Part shown: piece by piece, positions 41,933 to 51,346 of the stretch
Numbering within the stretch: position 1 is the first letter of the stretch
Layout of the letters: each line of letters starts with the position of its first letter
Assembly (NCBI RefSeq): GCF_900187615.1
Contig: NZ_FYDO01000034.1
Span: 1 to 64,000 of the forward strand
Length of the DNA stretch: 64,000 bases
Source: Pseudomonas sp. Irchel s3f7
Lineage (GTDB): Bacteria > Pseudomonadota > Gammaproteobacteria > Pseudomonadales > Pseudomonadaceae
Direction of reading: 5' to 3'
Position numbers and translations under genes: made by a program
The notes under the pieces: model-generated
What the model was told of the DNA's origin: nothing
Seen by the model: the letters and a program-made list of their open reading frames with translations, nothing else
Databases searched by the model: none

Positions 41933-43375
41933 ATGCAGCTTAAAGACACCCAGTTGTTTCGCCAGCAAGCCTTCATCGATGGCGCGTGGGTCGATGCGGA
42001 CAATGGTCAGACGATCAAGGTCAACAACCCGGCAACGGGCGAAATTCTGGGCACTGTGCCGAAAATGGGCGCTGCCGAAACCCGCCGTGCAATCGAAGCC
42101 GCTGATAAAGCGCTGCCGGCCTGGCGTGCACTGACCGCCAAGGACCGTGCGAACAAGCTGCGTCGCTGGTTCGAACTGATCATCGAGAACCAGGACGACC
42201 TGGCTCGCCTGATGACCATGGAACAAGGCAAGCCATTGGCCGAAGCCAAGGGCGAAATCGTTTACGCCGCTTCCTTCATCGAGTGGTTCGCCGAAGAAGC
42301 CAAGCGCATCTACGGTGATGTGATTCCGGGCCACCAGCCAGACAAGCGCCTGATCGTGATCAAGCAGCCAATCGGCGTGACCGCTGCAATCACCCCGTGG
42401 AACTTCCCGGCTGCAATGATCACCCGTAAAGCCGGCCCGGCCCTGGCCGCCGGTTGCACCATGGTGCTCAAGCCTGCTTCGCAAACTCCGTTCTCCGCGT
42501 TCGCCCTGGCTGAACTGGCCCAGCGTGCCGGCATCCCGGCTGGCGTGTTCAGCGTGGTGTCCGGCAGCGCCGGCGACATCGGCAGCGAGCTGACCAGCAA
42601 CCCGATCGTGCGCAAACTGTCCTTCACCGGTTCGACCGAAATCGGTCGTCAACTGATGTCGGAATGCGCCAAGGACATCAAAAAAGTGTCCCTGGAACTG
42701 GGTGGCAATGCGCCGTTCATCGTGTTCGACGACGCGGACCTGGATAAGGCCGTCGAAGGCGCGATCATTTCCAAATACCGTAACAACGGCCAGACCTGCG
42801 TCTGCGCCAACCGCCTGTACATTCAGGATTCGGTGTACGACGCGTTCGCCGAAAAACTGAAAGTGGCTGTGGCCAAACTCAAGATCGGCAACGGTCTGGA
42901 AGACGGCACCACCACCGGCCCGCTGATCGACGAAAAAGCGGTCGCCAAGGTACAAGAGCACATCGCTGACGCCGTCTCCAAAGGCGCCACGGTGCTGTCC
43001 GGCGGCAAGCCGATGGAAGGCAACTTCTTCGAACCGACCATTTTGACCAACGTGCCGAACAACGCGGCCGTGGCCAAGGAAGAAACCTTCGGTCCATTGG
43101 CTCCACTGTTCCGCTTCAAAGACGAAGCCGATGTGATCGCGATGTCCAACGACACCGAATTCGGTCTGGCCTCGTACTTTTATGCTCGCGACCTGGGTCG
43201 CGTGTTCCGTGTGGCTGAAGCCCTGGAATACGGCATGGTTGGCGTCAACACCGGCCTGATCTCCAACGAAGTCGCGCCGTTCGGCGGCATCAAGGCCTCG
43301 GGCCTGGGCCGTGAAGGCTCCAAGTACGGCATCGAAGATTACCTGGAAATCAAATACCTCTGCCTGGGCATCTAA
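41933..43375 (+). CDS. gabD: Succinate-semialdehyde dehydrogenase, NADP-dependent
   Basis: 480 residues, standard for GabD. The ALDH motifs are PWNFPAAMITRK (cofactor), LELGGNAPFIVFDDAD (general base Glu), NGQTCVCANRLY (catalytic Cys plus the second Cys of the redox switch) and a late NTGLISNEVAPFGG. It oxidises succinic semialdehyde to succinate in GABA catabolism. ATG 41933 has AAGGAAAG upstream; a TTG-type start at 41912 is less likely. It forms an operon-like pair with gabT 184 bases downstream. Confidence 0.96.
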   Translation: MQLKDTQLFRQQAFIDGAWVDADNGQTIKVNNPATGEILGTVPKMGAAETRRAIEAADKALPAWRALTAKDRANKLRRWFELIIENQDDLARLMTMEQGKPLAEAKGEIVYAASFIEWFAEEAKRIYGDVIPGHQPDKRLIVIKQPIGVTAAITPWNFPAAMITRKAGPALAAGCTMVLKPASQTPFSAFALAELAQRAGIPAGVFSVVSGSAGDIGSELTSNPIVRKLSFTGSTEIGRQLMSECAKDIKKVSLELGGNAPFIVFDDADLDKAVEGAIISKYRNNGQTCVCANRLYIQDSVYDAFAEKLKVAVAKLKIGNGLEDGTTTGPLIDEKAVAKVQEHIADAVSKGATVLSGGKPMEGNFFEPTILTNVPNNAAVAKEETFGPLAPLFRFKDEADVIAMSNDTEFGLASYFYARDLGRVFRVAEALEYGMVGVNTGLISNEVAPFGGIKASGLGREGSKYGIEDYLEIKYLCLGI

Positions 43376-43559
43376 GCCCGGCAAGGCATTGCTTCAAGCG
43401 CAAAGGGCACGAGAGCGCTGACCCTTTGCGCCGCTTCAAACGGAATTTTATCTGCGGCCGGGAACGCTGTAGCAGTCGATCATCGCATGCTGCCACCGTT
43501 GACTCCCCGCCGCATTTTCCTTGAACCACGCCGCCCGATGAGCGGCGAATGAGGACTTT

Positions 43560-44837
43560 ATGAGCAAGACTAACGCTTCTTTGATGGCCCGCCGTACCGC
43601 TGCTGTTCCACGTGGTGTTGGCCAGATTCACCCGATCTTCGCCGAGTCCGCGAAAAATGCGACCGTAATCGACGTTGAAGGTCGCGAGTTCATCGACTTC
43701 GCCGGTGGTATCGCTGTGCTGAACACCGGCCACGTGCACCCGAAAATCATCGCCGCCGTGACCGAGCAGCTGAACAAGCTGACCCACACTTGCTTCCAGG
43801 TACTGGCCTACGAGCCGTACGTGGAAGTGTGCGAAAAAATCAACGCCAAGGTCCCAGGTGATTTCGAGAAGAAAACCCTGCTGGTCACCACCGGTTCCGA
43901 AGCGGTAGAAAACGCCGTGAAAATCGCCCGTGCCGCCACTGGCCGTGCCGGCGTGATCGCGTTCACCGGCGCCTACCACGGTCGCACCATGATGACCCTG
44001 GGCCTGACCGGTAAAGTCGTGCCTTACTCGGCCGGCATGGGCCTGATGCCAGGCGGCGTGTTCCGCGCCCTGTACCCGAATGAGCTGCACGGTGTGAGCA
44101 TCGACGATTCGATCGCCAGCATCGAACGCGTCTTCAAGAACGATGCAGAGCCGCGTGACATCGCTGCAATCATCATCGAGCCGGTTCAGGGCGAAGGTGG
44201 TTTCTACGTTGCGCCTAAAGAATTCATGAAGCGTCTGCGTGCACTGTGCGACCAGCACGGCATCCTGCTGATCGCCGACGAAGTACAGACGGGTGCTGGC
44301 CGTACCGGTACGTTCTTCGCCATGGAACAGATGGGCGTTGCTGCCGACCTGACCACCTTCGCCAAATCCATCGCTGGCGGCTTCCCGCTGGCCGGTGTGT
44401 GCGGCAAGGCCGAATACATGGACGCCATCGCTCCAGGCGGCTTGGGCGGCACCTACGCCGGTAGCCCGATCGCTTGCGCCGCGGCCCTGGCCGTGATGGA
44501 AGTGTTCGAAGAAGAACACCTGCTGGACCGCTGCAAGGCTGTCGGCGAGCGTCTGGTCACCGGCCTGAAAGCCATCCAGGCCAAGTACCCGGTGATCGGT
44601 GAAGTGCGTGCCCTGGGCGCGATGATCGCTGTCGAGCTGTTCGAAAACGGCGACAGCCACAAGCCGAACGCTGCCGCTGTGGCATCGGTTGTGGCCAAGG
44701 CTCGCGACAAGGGTCTGATCCTGCTGTCCTGCGGCACCTACGGCAACGTTCTGCGCGTCCTGGTACCGCTGACCTCGCCGGACGAGCAACTGGACAAAGG
44801 TCTGGCGATCATCGAAGAGTGCTTCTCCGAGCTCTGA
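43560..44837 (+). CDS. gabT: 4-aminobutyrate aminotransferase
   Basis: 425 residues of class III aminotransferases. The PLP contacts are GSEAVENAVKIARAATGR and FTGAYHGRT, and DEVQTGAGRTG holds the ring-binding Asp. The Schiff-base Lys is in FAKSIAGGFPLAGV. It converts GABA and 2-oxoglutarate to succinic semialdehyde and glutamate, feeding GabD. GAGGAC lies before the ATG. A strong terminator closes the unit. Confidence 0.96.
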   Translation: MSKTNASLMARRTAAVPRGVGQIHPIFAESAKNATVIDVEGREFIDFAGGIAVLNTGHVHPKIIAAVTEQLNKLTHTCFQVLAYEPYVEVCEKINAKVPGDFEKKTLLVTTGSEAVENAVKIARAATGRAGVIAFTGAYHGRTMMTLGLTGKVVPYSAGMGLMPGGVFRALYPNELHGVSIDDSIASIERVFKNDAEPRDIAAIIIEPVQGEGGFYVAPKEFMKRLRALCDQHGILLIADEVQTGAGRTGTFFAMEQMGVAADLTTFAKSIAGGFPLAGVCGKAEYMDAIAPGGLGGTYAGSPIACAAALAVMEVFEEEHLLDRCKAVGERLVTGLKAIQAKYPVIGEVRALGAMIAVELFENGDSHKPNAAAVASVVAKARDKGLILLSCGTYGNVLRVLVPLTSPDEQLDKGLAIIEECFSEL

Positions 44838-44860
44838 TCACCGAGTGTGACCTGATCCAC

Positions 44861-44886
44861 AAAAAACCCGCTTCGGCGGGTTTTTT
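44861..44886 (+). terminator. Rho-independent terminator after gabT
   Basis: AAAAAACCCGC-TTCG-GCGGGTTTTTT: a perfect stem with a TTCG tetraloop and T tract, 23 bases after the gabT stop. The A/T symmetry makes it bidirectional. Confidence 0.95.
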
Positions 44887-44972
44887 ACGCCCCTTGAAAC
44901 GCATCCAGCGCATTAGCGCTGTATCGAAGGGCCAGCATTGGCTAAGGTTTCTGCATTGCCAGGGAGCGTTGT

Positions 44973-46187
44973 ATGCCAGCCGTCACTTTGCCCGCCGTTC
45001 CACGCGTACTGATCGCCGAGGCTGACCCTTGGTCCCGGGACCTGCTCAAGGAAGTGCTGTTGAACGTTCGCTGCGATGCGCGGCTGGACTTGTGCGCCGA
45101 CGGTCAGCACGCACTGGAGTTGCTGGCGGCTAATCCTTACGACCTGGTGATCGCTGACTGGGAGTTGCCCGGCGTCGATGGCCTGAATGTCTTGCGCAGT
45201 GTTCGCCAGCGCAAACGCAACCCGCCGCTGCCCTACATGCTGATGAGCAGTCGCAACGACAGCGCCAGTGTGCGTGAAGCTCTGCCGCTCGCACCGACGG
45301 CGTATCTGACCAAGCCCCTGAACATGGAAAGCCTGACCCGCCGCTTGCAGGATTTGCTGCTGGACGCTGGCGAAGAGGTGTCATGTGAAGTGCCGGCGCT
45401 GGCACCGGGGATGACATTGCCGGTGTTTCTGGAGCGTCGTCGCGAGCTGGCAGAGGGTGCGCCGCTGATGACGGACGTGCAGGTAGCAGTCAAGCGCAGC
45501 CTCAATCCCAACGGCCTCGATCTGACCGTGCTCGAAGATGAAATCCGCACCGATCCGCAGGTCACTGCTGTGCTCATCGCTGCGGCCAATAGCGCGGCCC
45601 AGCATCATGGCGCGGCGGTACAGACGTTGTCCCAGGCGCTGCACCGCCTGGGCACCGGCCAGAGCATGAACCTGATCCTCGGGCTGGCACTCAAGCGCAG
45701 TGCACGGCTCAGCGATCCTTGCCTGGCCGACTACGCCGAGCGCTACTGGGAGCTGTCGTTGCACACCGCCGAATTTGCGCGAACCCTGGCGCGCTTGCTC
45801 GATCTGGATCAGGAGCGCTGCTACTGCGCCGGCATGCTGCACCGTCTCGGTGATCTGGCGCTGCTTCGGTGTTTGCAGGAATGGAAGCAGGCCGGGGGTG
45901 AGCTGGATGAATTGGAGGAGGTCGGCGAGTCGCTGGCCAAATTCGGCGCAGCCTATGGTTCGGCGCTGCGCACCCGTTGGCGTCTGCCGTTGGAGTTGCG
46001 CGAGTTGATTGCAGCGGCCTACCAGCTCGGTGGCGGGGTTTACTCGCGCGAAGCGCTGGTGATGAACATGGCGGCGCAGCTGGCGCGTCTGACCGAGCAC
46101 GAGGGCATCGAGGCGCTGGCGAAGAGCCGGACGGCGCGGTTGCTCAAGATCGGCTTGCCGGAGTTGATGCGGCTGCGCAAGAAGTAA
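44973..46187 (+). CDS. Response regulator with C-terminal HDOD domain
   Basis: 404 residues. The REC domain (about 10-125) has the phospho-acceptor Asp in VIADWELPGVDG and Lys in LTKPLN. The HDOD domain (about 165-370) follows, marked by AAANSAAQHHG-type helices and YCAGMLHRLGDLALL. HDOD proteins are non-catalytic relatives of HD phosphohydrolases and act as signalling scaffolds; no intact HD pair is seen. The partner kinase is not nearby. It lies between gabT and a diguanylate cyclase, so a link with cyclic di-GMP signalling is possible but unproven. Confidence 0.9.
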   Translation: MPAVTLPAVPRVLIAEADPWSRDLLKEVLLNVRCDARLDLCADGQHALELLAANPYDLVIADWELPGVDGLNVLRSVRQRKRNPPLPYMLMSSRNDSASVREALPLAPTAYLTKPLNMESLTRRLQDLLLDAGEEVSCEVPALAPGMTLPVFLERRRELAEGAPLMTDVQVAVKRSLNPNGLDLTVLEDEIRTDPQVTAVLIAAANSAAQHHGAAVQTLSQALHRLGTGQSMNLILGLALKRSARLSDPCLADYAERYWELSLHTAEFARTLARLLDLDQERCYCAGMLHRLGDLALLRCLQEWKQAGGELDELEEVGESLAKFGAAYGSALRTRWRLPLELRELIAAAYQLGGGVYSREALVMNMAAQLARLTEHEGIEALAKSRTARLLKIGLPELMRLRKK

Positions 46188-46335
46188 GTTTCACGCGAAT
46201 TTTTGTGGGCGCGAGCCTTGTGGCGAGGGGCCTTGCCCCCGTTCGGTTGCGGAGCAGCCGTAAAACCAGCAAATGCGATTGTTCTGAAAATACCGGATCG
46301 CTCCCTCGCCACAGGTGTGAATCTTCAAAAAACAG

Positions 46336-47325
46336 TCAGGCCGTGACAATCCGGTTCTTGCCCTCATGCTTGGCCTGATACATCGCGGCATCGGCACGGG
46401 CAAACAGGCTCTCCACGTTCTCATCCTCGGCAATGAGGCTGGTCAGCCCCTGACTCACGGTAATGCCGAATGTCTGGCCCTCATGACTGAAGCTCAATCC
46501 CTGAATCTCCCGTTGCAGGCGTTCGGCGACGTGCAGGGCCATCTGAGGCGTGCAGCCGGGAAACACCGCAGCAAACTCCTCCCCGCCAATGCGCCCGAAC
46601 AAATCGCCACGCCGCAGGGCTGCACGGCCACTCTCGGCAATGCGTTGCAGCACGTTGTCGCCTTGCTGATGGCCGTAGGTGTCGTTGATCGTTTTGAAGT
46701 CATCGATGTCGAGCATCAGAAACGACAAGGGTTCGCCCTGTTGCCGTGCGTGCTCGAACGCTCGGTGGGCGCACTCGAAGAAGTGCCGGCGGTTGCTGCT
46801 TTGGGTCAGGTCGTCGGTGGTCGCCAGTCGATGCAGCTCGGCTTCCATCTGCTTCTTGTCGGTGATGTCTTCGGCGATGCCGACGATGATCACCGGTTGC
46901 CCGGGTTCCGGCTGGCGATTGATGAAGCATTTGTCGCTTATCCAGCGGACCTGGCCGTCGGGGGCGACAATTCGATATTCGCGATCTTCGACAGCGCCCT
47001 TGACCAGAACATCGGCCAGGCTGCGTTCTGCATAGTCCAGGTCATCGGGGTGGATGCTGTCGCGCCATTGATTGCTGTCGGCCAGCAGCAGATCGGCCGA
47101 GCGCCCCACGATCCGCTCGTAAGCGGGGCTGACATACAGCACCTGGCGGGTTTCCCAGTCAAACGCCCAAAGTACCGCGTTGACGCTCACCATCAGCGTA
47201 CTGAACAGCTGCTCACGTTCGTTCAGGCGTGCGACTTCACCTTCGGCATGCATCAATGCCATGAGGGTTTGCGCAGCCTCGGGCCATTGCGAGGGGGATG
47301 GGTCTTTCAGGTTGTTTTTGACCAT
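46336..47325 (-). CDS. PAS-domain diguanylate cyclase
   Basis: 329 residues. A PAS domain with PAC extension (about 40-160: WAFDWETRQVLYVSPAYERIVG, IVGIAEDITDKKQ) is followed by a GGDEF domain (about 170-329) with the active motif IGGEEF and an RRGD inhibitory site five residues before it. It should make cyclic di-GMP and be feedback-inhibited. ATG 47325 is preferred; a TTG at 47340 is possible. No membrane segment, so the PAS domain senses something in the cytosol. The repeat-rich gap 46188-46335 holds degenerate extragenic elements only. Confidence 0.92.
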   Translation of the reverse strand: MVKNNLKDPSPSQWPEAAQTLMALMHAEGEVARLNEREQLFSTLMVSVNAVLWAFDWETRQVLYVSPAYERIVGRSADLLLADSNQWRDSIHPDDLDYAERSLADVLVKGAVEDREYRIVAPDGQVRWISDKCFINRQPEPGQPVIIVGIAEDITDKKQMEAELHRLATTDDLTQSSNRRHFFECAHRAFEHARQQGEPLSFLMLDIDDFKTINDTYGHQQGDNVLQRIAESGRAALRRGDLFGRIGGEEFAAVFPGCTPQMALHVAERLQREIQGLSFSHEGQTFGITVSQGLTSLIAEDENVESLFARADAAMYQAKHEGKNRIVTA

Positions 47326-47506
47326 CGACACAAATCTCAAAGGACGTGCGCCGCTTGAGGTTCGACAGCGGCTACAACGAAGCCCGCCTGGAGGGCGAAG
47401 TGTTTTTGAGATAGGGGATTTGAAGCGAAGTTCCCGCTTGTTGTGGCGAGGGAGCTGGCTCCCGCCGGGCGGTACTGATGGCGGTTTCAGTCAGGTCGCA
47501 AACCAA

Positions 47507-47534
47507 TGTGGGAGCGAGCAGGCTCGCTCCCACA
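47507..47534. repeat. REP-type palindrome downstream of desA
   Basis: TGTGGGAGCGAGC (47507-47519), two bases, then the exact inverse (47522-47534). It is followed by a T run on the plus strand. A decayed relative (GTGGGAGCGAG...CTTCCACAGG) is at about 50811-50834. Confidence 0.85.
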
Positions 47535-47545
47535 GGTTTTTTGGC

Positions 47546-48730
47546 TCAGACAGCAGCAGGGCGCAGGGAGTAGGTTTTCAACTGGTCGGCAAAGTCACGC
47601 AGGGATTGAATCCCGCTGGCTTCTGCCTCGTGAATCCATTCCTTGATGGCGGCCAGCATGTCGTGACCATTTGAGCTGGTCTTGACCCAGATCTGCTGCA
47701 AGGCCAGGCGTTTCTCGTAAATTACCGTCAGTGCCTGGCTGTGTTCGAGCATGTTCTGAATGCGCGCATGGTGTTTGTCATCCAGCAGGCTGGTTTCACG
47801 CGAGAGCAGGCGTTTGGCCCGGCGGAACTGGTGACGGACCGAGTGATCGACCTTTTCCAGCTCTTGCTTGACCAGTGGGCCGATCACCAATTTGCGGTAC
47901 TGGGCCATGATCTGGAAGCGGTTGTTGAGGATCGCCATCGCGGTGTCCATGTCCAGGTTGCCCTTGCCTTCGACGCGGTGGGCAATCGGCGCGACCCGCT
48001 GGACCTTGGCCAGACGCAGGAAGCTGAACACTTGAATCCAGGCCCAGCCCAGGTCGAATTCCCACTTCTTCACCGACAGTTTTGCCGAGTTAGGGTAGGT
48101 GTGATGGTTGTTATGCAGTTCTTCACCGCCAATCAGGATGCCCCACGGCACCAGGTTGGTCGCGGCGTCGCGGCATTCGAAGTTGCGATAGCCAACGGCA
48201 TGGCCCAGGCCATTGACCACGCCGGCGGCCCACACCGGGATCCACATCATCTGGATGGCCCAGATGGTGATGCCGATGGTGCCGAACAACAACAGGTCGA
48301 TAACGCCCATGATGGCGATGCCCAGCAGCGGAAAGCGGCTGTAGAGGTTGCGTTCGATCCAGTCTTCGGGGCAGTTCTTGCCGTAGATGCGCAGGGTCTC
48401 GGGGTTTTCCGCTTCGGCGCGGTACAACTCGGCGCCTTTGCGCAGGACCGTGGACAAACCCTTGATGACCGGGCTGTGCGGGTCATCGACGGTTTCGCAC
48501 TTTGCGTGATGCTTGCGGTGGATGGCCGTCCACTCGCGGGTGTTCTGCGCCGTGGTCAGCCACAGCCAGAAACGGAAAAAGTGCTTCAGGCCGGCATTCA
48601 GCTCAAGGGAGCGATGGGCTGAGTAACGATGCAGATAAACCGTGACGGCAATGATCGTGACGTGGGTCATCAGCAGGGTGACTGCCACCAGTGACCAGGG
48701 CGACAAGCCAAGAAAACCTTCGTACCACAT
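47546..48730 (-). CDS. desA: Delta-9 fatty acid desaturase (DesA type)
   Basis: 394 residues. The three histidine boxes of membrane desaturases are present in order: HRYSAH, HRKHH and HNNHH. Membrane segments lie at the N terminus (about 8-30) and around 145-195, and a long soluble C-terminal part is typical of the Pseudomonas DesA group, which desaturates acyl chains of membrane phospholipids. Its place next to the GGDEF/EAL and sulfate genes matches the order known in Pseudomonas aeruginosa (from memory). ATG 48730. Confidence 0.92.
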   Translation of the reverse strand: MWYEGFLGLSPWSLVAVTLLMTHVTIIAVTVYLHRYSAHRSLELNAGLKHFFRFWLWLTTAQNTREWTAIHRKHHAKCETVDDPHSPVIKGLSTVLRKGAELYRAEAENPETLRIYGKNCPEDWIERNLYSRFPLLGIAIMGVIDLLLFGTIGITIWAIQMMWIPVWAAGVVNGLGHAVGYRNFECRDAATNLVPWGILIGGEELHNNHHTYPNSAKLSVKKWEFDLGWAWIQVFSFLRLAKVQRVAPIAHRVEGKGNLDMDTAMAILNNRFQIMAQYRKLVIGPLVKQELEKVDHSVRHQFRRAKRLLSRETSLLDDKHHARIQNMLEHSQALTVIYEKRLALQQIWVKTSSNGHDMLAAIKEWIHEAEASGIQSLRDFADQLKTYSLRPAAV

Positions 48731-48838
48731 AGGCTGTAGGGCCCTCGATAAAGAAAAAACAGCCGTTGCATTATCACTAAGCCCACAGAGAAAACCAGTC
48801 GCCCTTTCAGATAAGAGTGGCTGGATGTGTCTTTAAAC

Positions 48839-48844
48839 TATAAT
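48839..48844 (+). promoter_or_regulatory. Consensus -10 box before the GGDEF/EAL gene
   Basis: TATAAT lies 20 bases upstream of the first ATG (48865). The -35 region at about 48816-48821 is weak. The transcript would have a very short leader, which leaves room for the second ATG at 48880 as the real start. Confidence 0.4.
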
Positions 48845-48864
48845 TCCAACCTTTTTGTAGGGAC

Positions 48865-50796
48865 ATGGATCGCCTAATGTCTGTCACCTATCGCGATGCT
48901 CTGCGTGCAGCGCTGCTTTATCTAGTGTTTTCTGCTGCCTGGCTGCTGCTGAGTGGCTATTTATTGAACAATTTCTTCGATGATTCTCTCGAGCGTCTGC
49001 GATGGCAACTGATCAACGGTTACGTTTGGGTGCTGCTCAGCGCCGGCTTGATCTTTATCGCCCGGGCGCGGCTGCTCCGCTGTCTGGGCATCGGCGCCAA
49101 GCTGCGTGAGCGTAACGCTGATCGCGAGCGTCTGCGCCAGGCTGCTGCGGTGTTCGATTGCACGCGCGAAGGGGTGTTGGTCACCAACCTCGAAGGCTTG
49201 ATCGTCCACGTGAACCGGGCATTCATCGACATCACCGGTTACCACTGCAAGGACGTGCTGGGTCAAAGGCCCTGTCTGTTCAAGTCGGGGCGGCATCCCC
49301 CTACTTTTTATCAGGCCATGTTTGCCGCACTCCACAGCGTCGGAGAGTGGAGCGGGGAAATCTGGAACCGGCGCAAGAGCGGCGAGATTTACCCGCAATG
49401 GCAGACGATTCGCCTGACTCACGACGACGAAGGTCGCCCCAGTCATTACGTGGCGGTGTTTTCCGACATCAGTGCAATCAAGAAATCCGAGCACGAACTG
49501 ATGCACCTGGCGCACCACGACCCGCTGACTGACTTGCCAAACCGTCTGCTGTTCACCGACCGCGCCGAACAGGCCTTGGCGTCGGCGCAGGTTCACAAGC
49601 GCGGCTGTGCGCTGCTGATGATCGATCTGGATCATTTCAAAATGATCAACGACAGCCTCGGGCATACCATCGGCGATCAATTGCTGAAGGCCGTGGCCGA
49701 GCGCCTGAGCGACATGTTCGGTCCGGGCATTACCCTGGCGCGGCTGGGCGGTGACGAGTTCGCCGTGCTCGCCGAAAGTTGTCCGCAGCTGGTTCAGGCG
49801 GCCGCGCTGGCTCAGCGAATCATCGATGGGCTCAAGGAGCCGTTCGTTATCGATCGCCATCAGTTGTTTATCAATACCAGCATCGGCATCAGTCTGTTTC
49901 CCGGCGATGCGCTGAGCGTCGAGCAATTGTTACGCAACGCCGACTCGGCCTTGTTCAAGGCCAAGAGCGCCGGCCGCAACGGCTATGCCCTGTACACCGA
50001 AGAGCTGACGGCCCACGCCCAGCAGCGGGTCGAGATCGCTTTCGAGCTGCGTCGCGCCCTGGACCAGCAGGAACTGCGGGTGTACTACCAGCCGGTTCAC
50101 GACCTCAAGACTTCTCGCCTGATTGGCGTCGAGGCGCTGGTGCGATGGGAGCATCCGCAGCGGGGTTTGGTGTCGCCGGCGGAATTCATTCCGGTCGCCG
50201 AGCGTACCGGTTTGATTGCCGAAATCGATGCCTGGGTCATGGGGCAGGCGTGTCGGCAGATGTGTCAGTGGCATCAGGACGGAGTGGCGTTGTCGTTTGT
50301 GGCGGTCAACGTTTCGTCGCGCCTGTTCGCCCGCCGCGAGCTGTACCAGCAGGTGGCGCAAGTGCTGCATGAAACCGGACTGGATCCGGCGTATCTGGAG
50401 CTGGAAGTCACCGAAAGCGCGGTGATGGAGGACCCGGAAGTCGCGCTGGAGCAGATGCATCGCCTGCGCGAGTTGGGTGTGCGCCTGGCCATCGATGATT
50501 TCGGCACCGGTTATTCGTCACTGTTGCGACTCAAGCGTTTGCCGGTGCAGAAGCTGAAAATTGACCAGGGCTTCGTGGCCGGATTGCCATGGGACGAGGA
50601 TGACGCGGCCATTTCGCGGGTGATCGTCGCCCTGGCCCAGAGCATGGGCATGCAAGTGCATGCCGAGGGGATCGAACAGGTTGAGCAAGCGGCTTTCCTG
50701 CTTGAGCACAGTTGCGATCTAGGGCAAGGCTACTGGTTTGGGCGGCCGGTGCCGGCAGGGCAGTTGAATTGGACGCATGCGCCGATCATCGCCTGA
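48865..50796 (+). CDS. Membrane-bound PAS-GGDEF-EAL cyclic di-GMP protein
   Basis: 643 residues. Two membrane helices (about 15-35 and 50-68) precede a PAS domain with PAC (about 90-210), GGDEF (about 215-375, motif LGGDEF intact) and EAL (about 390-640; EALVRW, NVSSRLF, LEVTESAVM and DDFGTGYSS carry the metal and catalytic residues). Both enzymatic motifs look intact, so either activity is possible; related Pseudomonas proteins at this locus act mainly as phosphodiesterases. ATG 48880 is an alternative start. Confidence 0.93.
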   Translation: MDRLMSVTYRDALRAALLYLVFSAAWLLLSGYLLNNFFDDSLERLRWQLINGYVWVLLSAGLIFIARARLLRCLGIGAKLRERNADRERLRQAAAVFDCTREGVLVTNLEGLIVHVNRAFIDITGYHCKDVLGQRPCLFKSGRHPPTFYQAMFAALHSVGEWSGEIWNRRKSGEIYPQWQTIRLTHDDEGRPSHYVAVFSDISAIKKSEHELMHLAHHDPLTDLPNRLLFTDRAEQALASAQVHKRGCALLMIDLDHFKMINDSLGHTIGDQLLKAVAERLSDMFGPGITLARLGGDEFAVLAESCPQLVQAAALAQRIIDGLKEPFVIDRHQLFINTSIGISLFPGDALSVEQLLRNADSALFKAKSAGRNGYALYTEELTAHAQQRVEIAFELRRALDQQELRVYYQPVHDLKTSRLIGVEALVRWEHPQRGLVSPAEFIPVAERTGLIAEIDAWVMGQACRQMCQWHQDGVALSFVAVNVSSRLFARRELYQQVAQVLHETGLDPAYLELEVTESAVMEDPEVALEQMHRLRELGVRLAIDDFGTGYSSLLRLKRLPVQKLKIDQGFVAGLPWDEDDAAISRVIVALAQSMGMQVHAEGIEQVEQAAFLLEHSCDLGQGYWFGRPVPAGQLNWTHAPIIA

Positions 50797-50911
50797 CTTA
50801 CAAAATCCCTGTGGGAGCGAGTGTGCTTCCACAGGTTTTTTGTGTGCTTGAAAGTGGGCGGTTCATCTCAAGTCCTTGTCCCGTCAAACAATGTTTTTTG
50901 GTTATATAAAC

Positions 50912-50936
50912 ATTCTTAAATAGTCTTTTTAAGAAT
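50912..50936. promoter_or_regulatory. Palindrome upstream of the sulfate operon, CysB-like site
   Basis: ATTCTTAAA (50912-50920), spacer TAGTCTT, then TTTAAGAAT (50928-50936): a perfect 9-bp inverted repeat about 85 bases before oscA, in an AT-rich promoter region. Position and ATTC..GAAT ends fit CysB-controlled sulfur genes. Confidence 0.55.
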
Positions 50937-51019
50937 ATCCGCGCCTCTCTACTATTGGCTTCACGCCGCAAGCAGTGCCGCCACTGCCAGGCAAACCTCT
51001 CAGTTGAAGGAGCAGCCCC

Positions 51020-51202
51020 ATGAGCGCATCCCTGCGTAGTGTCGACGGTCAAGACGAAACCACCATCCTGCGTGAAATCCAGAGTGCATTGCGCGACCTG
51101 CGCTTTGGCGCCGTGGAAATCACCGTGCATAACGCCCAGGTGGTGCAGATCGAGCGCAAAGAAAAATTCCGTCTGCAGCAGCCGGCCCACAAGCCGGGCT
51201 GA
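51020..51202 (+). CDS. oscA: OscA/YezD-family sulfur starvation protein
   Basis: 60 residues: LREIQSALRDLRFGAVEITVHNAQVVQIERKEKFRL is the YezD-family core, in which a helix is followed by two strands. In Pseudomonas this small gene (oscA) lies upstream of sbp and is needed for using organic sulfur, notably under chromate stress. It is predicted to be cytosolic and its biochemical role is unknown. AAGGAGCAGC precedes the ATG. A REP palindrome separates it from sbp. Confidence 0.85.
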   Translation: MSASLRSVDGQDETTILREIQSALRDLRFGAVEITVHNAQVVQIERKEKFRLQQPAHKPG

Positions 51203-51209
51203 AGAAGTT

Positions 51210-51271
51210 CGCAGCCTGCGCCAGCTCCTGCAGAAGCACGCGATCACCTGCAGGAGCTGCCGAAGGCTGCG
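51210..51271. repeat. REP-type palindrome between oscA and sbp
   Basis: CGCAGCCTGCGCCAGCTCCT.. (51210-51233) pairs with ..AGGAGCTGCCGAAGGCTGCG (51248-51271) with two mismatched positions. Same family as 10340-10410. It may stabilise the oscA mRNA end. Confidence 0.75.
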
Positions 51272-51346
51272 ATCTTTGAACCGGCAACGCGATTCCAGAA
51301 ATCCATAAAAAAAGCCAACAAACCAAGAATTCCAGGAGCTTTCACC

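Noticed and set aside
41912..43384. Full-length open frame opposite gabD
   Set aside because: Shadow frame of a high-GC gene; gabD motifs are complete on the plus strand.
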